Source of the DNA: Bacteroidota bacterium
GTDB lineage: Bacteria; Bacteroidota; Bacteroidia; Cytophagales; Cyclobacteriaceae
Direction of reading: 5' to 3'
DNA length: 64,000 nt
Assembly: GCA_023417785.1 (NCBI GenBank)
Contig: JAEZEH010000077.1
Coordinates: 1-64,000, forward strand
Shown: piece by piece, positions 53,230-61,014 of the stretch
Layout: the number at the start of each line of letters is the position of its first letter
Numbering within the stretch: position 1 is the first letter of the stretch
Notes under the pieces: generated by a model
Told to the model about the DNA's origin: nothing
The model's input: the letters and a program-made list of their open reading frames with translations, nothing else
Database searches by the model: none
Program-made: the position numbers and the translations under genes

Positions 53230-54300
53230 ATGGCAAAAAGTATTTCAGAACTCCTCGGAAAAGACGCAGAATTTCTCCTCAAACACAAGAGCAAAACCAT
53301 CTCAAAGGAGAGTCTTCATCTTCCTAATCCGAACTTTGTTGACAACGTCTTCGTGCAAACTAACAGAAGCCCTCAGGTTTTAAGAAGTTTGCAGCAATTG
53401 TTCGGTACTGGCCGACTTGCAAACACTGGCTTCTTATCGATCCTTCCTATTGACCAGGGGATAGAACATAGCGCGGGAGCATCTTTCGCCAAGAATCCGA
53501 TCTATTTCGATCCTGAGAATATTGTAAAGCTTGCAGTTGAAGGAGGTTGTAACGGTGTTGCCACTACTTACGGCGTGCTGGCGATGATGTCGCGAAAATA
53601 TGCGCACCGGATTCCATTTATCGTAAAGATTAATCACAATGAACTGCTAACATATCCCAACAAGCATGACCAGATCATGTTTGGAAGCGTGAGAGATGCA
53701 TGGAACCTTGGCGCGGTAGCTGTTGGTGCCACCATTTACTTCGGTTCGGATAACTCATCACGTCAGATCATTGAAGTCGCACAGGCTTTTGAGGAGGCTC
53801 ATTCACTGGGTATGGGTACCATTCTATGGTGCTATATCCGTAACAACGCTTTCAAGACGGGTGGTATCGACTATCACGTTTCCGCTGACCTTACTGGCCA
53901 GGCCAACCACCTCGGTGTTACCATTCAGGCCGACATCATAAAGCAGAAGCTGGCAGAAAACACCGGCGGATACAAGGCATTAAATACTGGTGGAAGCAGT
54001 TATGGAAAACTTGACGAAAAGATATACACCGAACTCAGCTCGGAGCACCCGATAGATCTTTGCCGTTACCAGGTGGCCAACTGCTACATGGGCAGAGCAG
54101 GACTCATCTCGTCAGGTGGCGAGTCTAAGGGCGCAAGCGATCTTGCAGATGTAGTCCGCACCGCCGTTATTAACAAACGCGCTGGTGGAATGGGTCTGAT
54201 TTCAGGAAGGAAAGCATTCCAGCGCCCTATGAAAGAAGGAGTGGAAATCATGAACGCGATCCAGGACGTTTACCTCGACAAGAGCATTGACGTAGCCTGA
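53230..54300 (+). CDS. fbaB: Class I fructose-bisphosphate aldolase (FbaB/DhnA type)
   Basis: The enzyme cleaves fructose 1,6-bisphosphate to glyceraldehyde 3-phosphate and dihydroxyacetone phosphate through a lysine Schiff base, without metal. The 356-residue product has the DhnA-type segments SILPIDQGIEHSAGASF, EGGCNGVATTYGVLAMMSRK, PFIVKINHNE and a C-terminal GLISGRKAFQRPMKEGVEIMNAIQ phosphate-binding end. The family is often called archaeal-type class I. It stands alone between its own promoter and a terminator. Confidence 0.92.
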   Translation: MAKSISELLGKDAEFLLKHKSKTISKESLHLPNPNFVDNVFVQTNRSPQVLRSLQQLFGTGRLANTGFLSILPIDQGIEHSAGASFAKNPIYFDPENIVKLAVEGGCNGVATTYGVLAMMSRKYAHRIPFIVKINHNELLTYPNKHDQIMFGSVRDAWNLGAVAVGATIYFGSDNSSRQIIEVAQAFEEAHSLGMGTILWCYIRNNAFKTGGIDYHVSADLTGQANHLGVTIQADIIKQKLAENTGGYKALNTGGSSYGKLDEKIYTELSSEHPIDLCRYQVANCYMGRAGLISSGGESKGASDLADVVRTAVINKRAGGMGLISGRKAFQRPMKEGVEIMNAIQDVYLDKSIDVA

Positions 54301-54317
54301 TAATTTATTACCTTTCG

Positions 54318-54350
54318 AGCCGGTGCAAAAAATCTTTGTACCGGCTTCTT
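54318..54350 (+). terminator. Intrinsic terminator after fbaB
   Basis: AGCCGGTGCAAA pairs with TTTGTACCGGCT (one G-U pair) around a 5-nt loop, followed by TCTTTATTT. Confidence 0.85.
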
Positions 54351-54375
54351 TATTTCTTACTAAACCATTCAAACC

Positions 54376-55218
54376 ATGCCTTGGTTTAAACGCAGTGACA
54401 AAGGTATTCTTACCCCTACCGAAGCGAAACGGGAAGTGCCTGACGGTTTATGGTTCAAATCACCGGCGGGAAAGATTGTTCACACCAGGGAGCTTAAGAA
54501 CAATGCTTATGTCGTTCCCGACGAGGATTACCACGTGCGGATTGGTTCTTCAGAATATTTTGAAATCCTTTTTGATAATAACAAGTTTACTGAGCTTGAC
54601 GTGACTATGGAGTCGGCCGATCCGCTCAAATTTTCCGACACAAAGCCATATCTGAAAAGAATAAAAGAATCTCAGGAAAAGACTGATCTTAAAGACGCCG
54701 TCCGGACCGGCTACGGTAAAATGAACAGCATCGATGTCGTGATTGCCTGTATGGATTTCAATTTTATCGGTGGGTCTATGGGCTCTGTTGTTGGTGAGAA
54801 AATCGCGCGGGCCATAGACCATTGCATTGAAAACAAGAAGCCGTTCATTATGATTTCCCGTTCTGGCGGAGCCCGAATGATGGAGGCTGGATTGTCTCTT
54901 ATGCAAATGGCCAAAACATCAGCTAAAATCGCATTGATGGATAAGGTCGGGCTGCCGATGGTTTCCTTGCTGACTGATCCTACAACGGGTGGGGTAACCG
55001 CATCTTACGCAATGCTCGGAGATTTTAACATTGCCGAGCCCGGTAGCCTTATCGGTTTTGCCGGCCCCCGGGTAATTCGTGAAACGATTGGAAAAGACTT
55101 ACCCAAAGGATTTCAAAGTGCCGAGTTCGTACTTGATCACGGGTTCCTTGACTTCATCGTTGACCGGCGGAATTTGAAAAGCCGGCTTACAACACTCTTC
55201 CGAATGCTGCAGAGTTAA
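54376..55218 (+). CDS. accD: Acetyl-CoA carboxylase carboxyltransferase subunit beta (no zinc finger)
   Basis: AccD with AccA moves the carboxyl group from biotin to acetyl-CoA in fatty acid synthesis. The 280-residue product has the crotonase-like core: IDVVIACMDFNFIGGSMGSVVGEK, FIMISRSGGARMMEAG, LTDPTTGGVTASYAMLGDF and GFAGPRVIRETIGKDLP. In E. coli the N-terminal domain holds four zinc cysteines; here the matching positions read SPAG (29-32) and PDED (48-51), so no zinc ribbon can form although the fold around it (TPTEAKREVPDGLWFK) is kept. accA is not in the window. Confidence 0.94.
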   Translation: MPWFKRSDKGILTPTEAKREVPDGLWFKSPAGKIVHTRELKNNAYVVPDEDYHVRIGSSEYFEILFDNNKFTELDVTMESADPLKFSDTKPYLKRIKESQEKTDLKDAVRTGYGKMNSIDVVIACMDFNFIGGSMGSVVGEKIARAIDHCIENKKPFIMISRSGGARMMEAGLSLMQMAKTSAKIALMDKVGLPMVSLLTDPTTGGVTASYAMLGDFNIAEPGSLIGFAGPRVIRETIGKDLPKGFQSAEFVLDHGFLDFIVDRRNLKSRLTTLFRMLQS

Positions 55219-55246
55219 CAGCCAGCCTTAAAAAGTTTTAAACAAG

Positions 55247-56278
55247 TTATACACGGAGTTTTGCACTGTATTCTTTTACGGTGTCGATAAAACATCGCAC
55301 GTTGTCGGCTGATGTATCGGGATAGAGACCGTGTCCGAGGTTCGCAATGTGGCGGACGGGGCCGAATGCATCGAGCATCTTCCGAGTTTCTTTTCTTATC
55401 TGGCCGGGCGACCCATACAGCGCGCAAGGATCAAGGTTCCCTTGCAGAACTTTCGAAGGCATGAGTTGCCGCGATTCATTGATATCCATGTTCCAATCAA
55501 GGCCGACTACGTCGCATCTCATTGTATCCAATTCTTTTCGTGCGAAAAAAGCCCCTTTGGCAAATACCGTTTTCGGCACCTCCGGGATTGAATCACAAAT
55601 TCGTGAGATATACGGTAGTGAAAATGTGGCGTACTGCTCAGGTGATAATATCCCCGCCCATGAATCGAAGACCTGAATCAGGTCTGCACCGGCGGCGACC
55701 TGAGCGCGCAGGTAATTGATGGTGCTTTCCGTGATCATGTCAAGCAGCTTATGGGCAAAAGCCGGATTGGTATAGAGAAGCTTTTTTGCTTCGCTGAATG
55801 TCTTGCTCCCCTTGCCCTCCACCATGTACGCGAAGATCGTCCAGGGCGCGCCTGCGAAGCCAATTAGCGGAACCCTTGCGTTAAGCTCCTTCTTCGTCAA
55901 CCGGATCGCGTCCAAAACATAAGTCAACTCTTCTCCGGCTGCAACGCGAATGGAATTGAGATCAGCTTCAGTGGTGATCCGGCGCGGGAAGACGGGCCCC
56001 TTATTCTCCTCCATCTCATAGTTACATCCCATCGCTTCAGGGATCACAAGAATGTCGGAAAAAATGATGGCGGCATCGACGTCAAGAATGTCTACCGGTT
56101 GAATGGTAACCTCTGCCGCCATTTCCGGGGATTTCACCAAAGTCTTAAAGTCGCCGGCTTTTTCACGAACCTTCCGGTATTCAGCAAGGATCCGCCCCGC
56201 CTGACGCATAAGCCAGACGGGAGTACGTTCGGTTTTTTCGCCGCGTGCTGCGCGGAGGAGAAGATCGTTCTTTAACAT
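55247..56278 (-). CDS. hemE: Uroporphyrinogen decarboxylase
   Basis: HemE removes four carboxyl groups from uroporphyrinogen III to give coproporphyrinogen III in heme synthesis. The 343-residue product has PVWLMRQAGR near its start (family signature 1), then AAIIFSDILVIPEAMG, GFAGAPWTIFAYMVEGKGSK (signature 2) and a closing NLGHGLYPDTSADNVRCFIDTVKEY. All are standard. A TAATTTTC box sits 4 nt upstream of the ATG. It converges with accD. Confidence 0.96.
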   Translation of the reverse strand: MLKNDLLLRAARGEKTERTPVWLMRQAGRILAEYRKVREKAGDFKTLVKSPEMAAEVTIQPVDILDVDAAIIFSDILVIPEAMGCNYEMEENKGPVFPRRITTEADLNSIRVAAGEELTYVLDAIRLTKKELNARVPLIGFAGAPWTIFAYMVEGKGSKTFSEAKKLLYTNPAFAHKLLDMITESTINYLRAQVAAGADLIQVFDSWAGILSPEQYATFSLPYISRICDSIPEVPKTVFAKGAFFARKELDTMRCDVVGLDWNMDINESRQLMPSKVLQGNLDPCALYGSPGQIRKETRKMLDAFGPVRHIANLGHGLYPDTSADNVRCFIDTVKEYSAKLRV

Positions 56279-56282
56279 TGCC

Positions 56283-56290
56283 GAAAATTA
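56283..56290 (-). promoter_or_regulatory. -7-like box directly before hemE
   Basis: TAATTTTC on the minus strand differs from TAnnTTTG only at the last base and ends 4 nt before the hemE ATG, so the mRNA may be leaderless. Confidence 0.4.
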
Positions 56291-56303
56291 GGTGGACTAA
56301 TGA

Positions 56304-56336
56304 ACAAAAAAAGCGAGCCCGGTTGAGGCTCGCTTT
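56304..56336 (-). terminator. Intrinsic terminator of rplU-rpmA
   Basis: AAAGCGAGCC and GGCTCGCTTT form a 10-bp stem with a 7-nt loop; on the minus strand it runs into seven T. It lies 19 nt after the rpmA stop and before hemE. Confidence 0.9.
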
Positions 56337-56355
56337 AATATTTCTTTATAATCGC

Positions 56356-56619
56356 TTAAGCTTCGGCCGCCGGTTGAACCGAAACGAAAGACTTGTCAGC
56401 CTTACCTTTTTTAAACATTACGACGCCGTTAGTAAGCGCGAACAAGGTATGATCCTTACCCATACCAACGTTTGGGCCGGGATGGTGCTTTGTACCACGC
56501 TGGCGTACGATGATGTTGCCCGCGATCACTTTCTGTCCGCCAAATACTTTGATACCGAGGCGTTTGCTTTCCGACTCACGGCCGTTTTTTACTTTACCTT
56601 CACCTTTTTTATGTGCCAT
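56356..56619 (-). CDS. rpmA: 50S ribosomal protein L27
   Basis: L27 reaches the peptidyl transferase centre through its N-terminal tail. The 87-residue product starts MAHKKGEGKVKNGRESESKR, then LGIKVFGGQKVIAGNIIVRQRGTKHHPG, the normal L27 sequence, and lacks the cleavable N-terminal leader seen in Firmicutes. It follows rplU by 44 nt; the two form the usual L21-L27 operon. Confidence 0.97.
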   Translation of the reverse strand: MAHKKGEGKVKNGRESESKRLGIKVFGGQKVIAGNIIVRQRGTKHHPGPNVGMGKDHTLFALTNGVVMFKKGKADKSFVSVQPAAEA

Positions 56620-56663
56620 GGTTAAATAATTTCAGATTCCAGATTTTGGTTATTGAAGCCCGG

Positions 56664-56972
56664 TTAACCGATGCTATCGATTTGTACTTTGGTGTACTGC
56701 TGGCGGTGACCGTTTTTCGTCACATAGCCTTTTCTGCGCTTCTTTTTGAAGACGATAACTTTGTCGCCCTTCACATGTTCAAGGATTTTACCGGATACCT
56801 TGATTCCGTCAACAGTAGGGGCGCCAATCTGAATCGAACCGCCGTCATCAACGAGAAGGACCTTGTCGAAGCTCACCGAAGCTCCTGCGTCGCCTTCCAT
56901 CTTAGGGGCGTAGATGTATTGGTCTTTAGCCACTTTAAACTGTTTTCCTGCAATATCTACGATCGCGTACAT
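56664..56972 (-). CDS. rplU: 50S ribosomal protein L21
   Basis: L21 is a small 23S rRNA-binding protein. The true start is ATG 56972, giving 102 residues beginning MYAIVDIAGKQFKVAKDQYI; the ending KRRKGYVTKNGHRQQYTKVQ is typical. The open frame reaches upstream to 57125 but that part spans the promoter and a poly-T tract and is not coding. A perfect -7 box lies 20 nt upstream. Confidence 0.97.
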   Translation of the reverse strand: MYAIVDIAGKQFKVAKDQYIYAPKMEGDAGASVSFDKVLLVDDGGSIQIGAPTVDGIKVSGKILEHVKGDKVIVFKKKRRKGYVTKNGHRQQYTKVQIDSIG

Positions 56973-56992
56973 AGCTTTATAAAATTGGACTG

Positions 56993-57000
56993 CAAAGGTA
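56993..57000 (-). promoter_or_regulatory. -7 box of rplU-rpmA
   Basis: TACCTTTG on the minus strand matches TAnnTTTG and lies 20 nt before the rplU ATG. Confidence 0.65.
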
Positions 57001-57167
57001 AAAAAAGAATTCGGATTAGCGCATACCCGCCATTGAATTTCCCCCGAATTGTTTACCGCTAACAGCGGCGGGAATACGAAAAAAAAGTGAATTTTTTTTT
57101 GCTGCGCGTTTCCCTCAAATTTCACATAAAAACCATGCTTGTAAGGTATTATTTGCCAACGACTTAT

Positions 57168-57198
57168 CTATCCACAAACTATCCACACGTTATCCACA
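57168..57198 (+). promoter_or_regulatory. Three DnaA boxes with 11-nt pitch
   Basis: CTATCCACA (57168-57176), CTATCCACA (57179-57187) and TTATCCACA (57190-57198) start exactly 11 nt apart on one strand. The third is a perfect DnaA box, the others differ by one base. They lie about 190 nt upstream of nrdB in the 417-nt gap between divergent rplU and nrdB. Apart from the boxes, a poly-T tract near 57090 and a hairpin at 57328, I see nothing else there. Confidence 0.75.
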
Positions 57199-57327
57199 AT
57201 CGTCAAAAACGCGTCAGAAAGCCCGTTTTGATTTTTAAGCTGCTTCTGTTTCATTTGTACACTTGACACGGGGAGTTGATATCCATCGGCTTCTTCAAGA
57301 ACCAAAAAATTTATTGAAACAGTTTAC

Positions 57328-57351
57328 GGGTGTTAGCCTTGGCTGATACCC
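57328..57351 (+). promoter_or_regulatory. Hairpin just upstream of nrdB
   Basis: GGGTGTTAGC and GCTGATACCC pair over 10 positions (two G-U) with a CTTG loop. It ends 38 nt before the nrdB ATG. A -7-like TATTTTTA follows at 57359-57366, so it may be a DNA operator upstream of the start point or, if transcription begins further up, a leader RNA stem. Confidence 0.4.
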
Positions 57352-57389
57352 CTCGAAATATTTTTAGTTATCTAAACCACCTTTTTATC

Positions 57390-58373
57390 ATGAGCCAACT
57401 GGAAGAACCTATTTTGAGAGAGAACAAAGACAGATTTGTGCTCTTCCCTATTCAGCACCATGACATCTGGAAGTTTTACAAACAGGCCGAAGCAAGCTTC
57501 TGGACAGCTGAAGAAATAGATCTCAGTCAGGACCTAAGCGACTGGGCAAATCTTAACGATGGCGAGCGCCACTTCGTCACCCATGTGCTCGCCTTCTTCG
57601 CTGCCAGTGACGGCATTGTCAACGAAAACCTCGCCGAGCATTTCGTTTCCGAAGTTCAGTACACAGAAGCCAAATTCTTTTATGGTTTCCAGATCGCCAT
57701 TGAAAATATCCACTCAGAAACCTATTCCCTGCTCATCGATACTTATGTGAAAGATCCTAAAGAAAAGGACAAGCTTTTCCACGCGGTTGACACGATGGAC
57801 TGTGTGAAGAAAAAAGCCGACTGGGCGCTACGTTGGATCAGCCAGGGCAACTTCCAGGAAAGACTAATTGCTTTCGCCGCAGTGGAAGGTATCTTCTTCT
57901 CCGGATCATTCTGTTCGATTTTCTGGTTAAAGAAGCGCGGCCTTATGCCGGGCCTTACGTTTTCAAATGAGTTGATCTCACGCGATGAAGGGCTTCATTG
58001 TGATTTTGCGTGCCACCTCTATACACAGCACGTCGTTGGCAAACTCTCTGAAGAAACAGTCATCGGCATTATCCGCGACGCGGTCGAAATTGAAAAGGAA
58101 TTTGTTACCGATGCACTACCCGTTAACCTCATTGGTATGAACGCTTTACAGATGCGCCAGTACATCGAGTTTGTCGCAGACCGTCTGCTCAATGAACTTA
58201 TCGGAAAGAAAATTTATAACGCGACTAATCCATTCGACTTCATGGATATGATTTCGTTGAGAGGCAAGACCAACTTCTTCGAGAAGCGCGTCGCCGAATA
58301 TCAGAAAGCCGGAGTATTAAACAGCACCGACAAAGAAACATCTCCGAAGTTTTCACTCAATGAAGACTTTTGA
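57390..58373 (+). CDS. nrdB: Ribonucleotide reductase class Ia, small subunit
   Basis: NrdB holds the di-iron centre and tyrosyl radical that starts ribonucleotide reduction. The 327-residue product begins MSQLEEPILRENKDRFVLFP. The segment ENIHSETYSLLIDTY holds iron ligands Glu105 and His108 and the radical tyrosine Tyr112, so it is the classical Tyr-radical type. A later ligand set is in EGIFFSGSF and SRDEGLHCDFA. The frame extends upstream to a TTG at 57330 through the hairpin, but ATG 57390 fits the family. It precedes nrdA by 56 nt. Confidence 0.95.
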   Translation: MSQLEEPILRENKDRFVLFPIQHHDIWKFYKQAEASFWTAEEIDLSQDLSDWANLNDGERHFVTHVLAFFAASDGIVNENLAEHFVSEVQYTEAKFFYGFQIAIENIHSETYSLLIDTYVKDPKEKDKLFHAVDTMDCVKKKADWALRWISQGNFQERLIAFAAVEGIFFSGSFCSIFWLKKRGLMPGLTFSNELISRDEGLHCDFACHLYTQHVVGKLSEETVIGIIRDAVEIEKEFVTDALPVNLIGMNALQMRQYIEFVADRLLNELIGKKIYNATNPFDFMDMISLRGKTNFFEKRVAEYQKAGVLNSTDKETSPKFSLNEDF

Positions 58374-58429
58374 TTAGATTATGAAAGCTTTTTAACCTTA
58401 TTCTAAAAATAACAACCCCTTTACCCACG

Positions 58430-60889
58430 ATGCTTGTACTAAAACGCGACGGCCGCAGAGAATCAGTGAAGTTCGACAAGATCACTGCTCGAATTTCGAA
58501 ACTCTGCTACGGATTAGATCCGAAGTTCGTCAACCCGGTGGAAGTGGCCATGAAGGTAATCAATGGCCTGTACGATGGAGTATCCACACAGGAACTGGAT
58601 AATCTCGCTGCTGAAATAGCGGCTGCGATGACCACCAAACACCCTGACTTTGCAAAGCTTGCAGCGCGTATCGCCGTCTCCAATCTGCATAAGGTAACAA
58701 GTAAATCGTTTTCCAATACGATGAAGCGCCTGTATACCTATGTAGATCCGAAAACAGGTGAAAATGCTCCGCTTATCTCAAGGGAAACGTGGAAGACCAT
58801 CAAGGAAAATGCAGCCGCATTGGATGAAGCGATCCTTTACGACCGGGATTTCAGCTATGACTATTTCGGTTTCAAAACACTGGAGCGTTCATATCTGATG
58901 AAGATAGACGGCAAAACGATTGAACGCCCGCAGCATATGCTGATGCGCGTAGCCGTGGGGATACATGCAGAAGATATTCAGGCCGCGATCGAAACGTACA
59001 ACCTCCTTTCTGAAAAATGGTTTACGCACGCGACACCAACACTGTTCAATGCAGGCACACCGAAGCCGCAACTTTCGTCCTGCTTCCTACTGACCATGAA
59101 AGACGACAGCATTGACGGCATCTATGATACGCTGAAGCAGTGCGCCAAGATTTCACAATCGGCTGGCGGAATCGGTCTCAGCATTCACAACGTGCGGGCT
59201 AAAGGCTCCTACATCAAAGGCACTGGCGGAACATCCAATGGTATCGTGCCCATGCTTCGGAATTTCGACATGACAGCACGCTACGTTGACCAGGGTGGCG
59301 GCAAACGTAAAGGCAGTTTCGCGATCTACCTAGAACCATGGCATGCCGATATCTTTGACTTCCTCGACCTGAAGAAGAATCACGGCAAGGAAGAAATGCG
59401 TGCACGCGATCTGTTCTACGCCCTCTGGATTTCCGATCTGTTTATGAAACGCGTGGAGAACAACGAGATGTGGTCGCTGTTTTGCCCCAACGAAGCTCCC
59501 GGACTCGCTGAAGTCTGGGGCGAAGAATTTGAACGCCTCTATGAAAAATATGAAAAGGAAGGCAAGTACCGCAAACAGGTTAAGGCCCAGGATCTGTGGT
59601 TCGAAGTGCTCGAGTCTCAGATAGAAACTGGAACTCCTTACATCCTCTACAAAGACGCCGCGAACCGGAAGTCTAACCAGAAAAACCTCGGTACCATAAA
59701 GTCGAGTAACCTTTGTACGGAGATTATCGAATACACGGCCCCCGACGAAGTAGCGGTTTGTAACCTGGCATCACTCGCGCTTCCGAAGTTTGTTACCGAG
59801 GACGGTCGATTCGACCATCAAAAGCTGTACGAAATCACCAAGGTGGTTACACGTAACCTCAACAAGGTAATCGATGTAAACTACTACCCGGTAGTCGAGG
59901 CGAAAAACTCCAACATGCGTCATCGCCCGATAGGCCTGGGGATTCAGGGACTCGCCGACACATTCATCATGCTGCGTATGCCGTTTGAGTCTGAAGAAGC
60001 TCGCCGCCTGAATGAAGACATCTTCGAAACCATTTACTTCGGTGCAATGGAAGCATCGATGGAATTGTCTAAGATCCATGGTCCGTATGAAACCTATAAG
60101 GGATCACCGGTCTCTAAAGGTATTTTCCAGTTCGACATGTGGGGCGTGACGCCGAGAAGCGGTCGCTGGAACTGGGAGCAGCTGAAACAAGACGTCAAAA
60201 AGAACGGTGTTCGTAACTCATTATTGGTTGCCCCGATGCCAACAGCGTCAACTTCGCAGATCCTCGGAAACAATGAGTGTTTTGAACCGTACACATCAAA
60301 CGTCTACACACGCCGAACCCTCTCAGGGGAGTTCATTATTGCCAACAAGCATCTGATGCATGACCTGATGAGCCTTGGACTATGGAGTGAAACAATGAGA
60401 CAAAAGCTGATTGCGGCCAATGGTTCTATCCAAAACATTCCTGAGATTCCGCAAAACATCAAGGATATCTATAAAACTGTCTGGGAGATTTCGCAAAAAG
60501 CGATCATCGATATGTCCGCTGACCGTGGTGCGTTCATCTGTCAGTCACAGAGCTTGAATATACATCTGACGAACCCCAACTTCGGCAAGCTTACTTCAAT
60601 GCACTTCTATGCGTGGAAGAAGGGGCTGAAGACGGGTATGTACTACCTGCGTACCAACGCGGCAGCGGATGCCATCAAGTTTACACTGGACAAGAACGCT
60701 CTTAAAGAGCCGGCTAAGGCCGCCGCGGTAGTCGGAGAAACGATTCAGGAACCCGTCGCTGTCGTTACCGTAGGAGATTCTCAGCAACAATTGAAATACG
60801 AACAAAGTCCGGCAGATTATGACCAAAAGATTTCCGATATGACTTGTTCGCTTGATAATCCGGACGCCTGCGAGGCTTGCGGAAGTTAG
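58430..60889 (+). CDS. nrdA: Ribonucleotide reductase class Ia, large subunit
   Basis: NrdA binds ribonucleoside diphosphates and carries the thiyl-radical active site. The 819-residue product starts with an ATP-cone (VLKRDGRRESVKFDKITARI, about 1-95), so overall activity should respond to dATP/ATP. The catalytic barrel has SSCFLLTMKDDS (first active-site Cys), NLCTEIIEYTAPDEVAVCNLASLAL (thiyl and partner Cys) and VAPMPTASTSQILGNNECFEPYTSN. The tail ends CEACGS, the redox-shuttle pair. The order nrdB-nrdA is reversed relative to E. coli. Confidence 0.96.
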   Translation: MLVLKRDGRRESVKFDKITARISKLCYGLDPKFVNPVEVAMKVINGLYDGVSTQELDNLAAEIAAAMTTKHPDFAKLAARIAVSNLHKVTSKSFSNTMKRLYTYVDPKTGENAPLISRETWKTIKENAAALDEAILYDRDFSYDYFGFKTLERSYLMKIDGKTIERPQHMLMRVAVGIHAEDIQAAIETYNLLSEKWFTHATPTLFNAGTPKPQLSSCFLLTMKDDSIDGIYDTLKQCAKISQSAGGIGLSIHNVRAKGSYIKGTGGTSNGIVPMLRNFDMTARYVDQGGGKRKGSFAIYLEPWHADIFDFLDLKKNHGKEEMRARDLFYALWISDLFMKRVENNEMWSLFCPNEAPGLAEVWGEEFERLYEKYEKEGKYRKQVKAQDLWFEVLESQIETGTPYILYKDAANRKSNQKNLGTIKSSNLCTEIIEYTAPDEVAVCNLASLALPKFVTEDGRFDHQKLYEITKVVTRNLNKVIDVNYYPVVEAKNSNMRHRPIGLGIQGLADTFIMLRMPFESEEARRLNEDIFETIYFGAMEASMELSKIHGPYETYKGSPVSKGIFQFDMWGVTPRSGRWNWEQLKQDVKKNGVRNSLLVAPMPTASTSQILGNNECFEPYTSNVYTRRTLSGEFIIANKHLMHDLMSLGLWSETMRQKLIAANGSIQNIPEIPQNIKDIYKTVWEISQKAIIDMSADRGAFICQSQSLNIHLTNPNFGKLTSMHFYAWKKGLKTGMYYLRTNAAADAIKFTLDKNALKEPAKAAAVVGETIQEPVAVVTVGDSQQQLKYEQSPADYDQKISDMTCSLDNPDACEACGS

Positions 60890-60925
60890 AATAGATTCCG
60901 GATTTCTGATTTCAGATTTCAAGTG

Positions 60926-60953
60926 AAGGCCCGCTCTTTCGAACGGGCCTTTT
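60926..60953 (+). terminator. Intrinsic terminator after nrdA
   Basis: AAGGCCCG pairs with CGGGCCTT around a 10-nt loop, followed by TTCATTT. It lies 37 nt after the nrdA stop. Confidence 0.8.
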
Positions 60954-60955
60954 CA

Positions 60956-60989
60956 TTTGAAAGATATCCAGGCGGAAATTTGAATTTTG
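60956..60989 (+). promoter_or_regulatory. Probable promoter of ldhA
   Basis: TTTG (60956-60959) and GAATTTTG (60982-60989, one mismatch to TAnnTTTG) are 22 nt apart, 25 nt before the ldhA ATG. Confidence 0.4.
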
Positions 60990-61014
60990 GCATCTGAAAT
61001 CTGAAATTGATCCG

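Larger units (their letters stand above)
60909..61007. repeat. 13-nt inverted repeat flanking the nrdA terminator
   Basis: ATTTCAGATTTCA (60909-60921) recurs inverted as TGAAATCTGAAAT (60995-61007), with the nrdA terminator between. A similar ATTTCAGATTCCA is at 56629-56641 between rpmA and rplU. Such TTTCAGATT-rich intergenic bits look like a small dispersed repeat. Confidence 0.45.

Noticed and set aside
57135..57266. 43-codon plus-strand frame starting at ATG 57135
   Set aside because: It lies over the DnaA boxes and has an arbitrary, basic composition with no promoter or homology clue; better explained as regulatory DNA.
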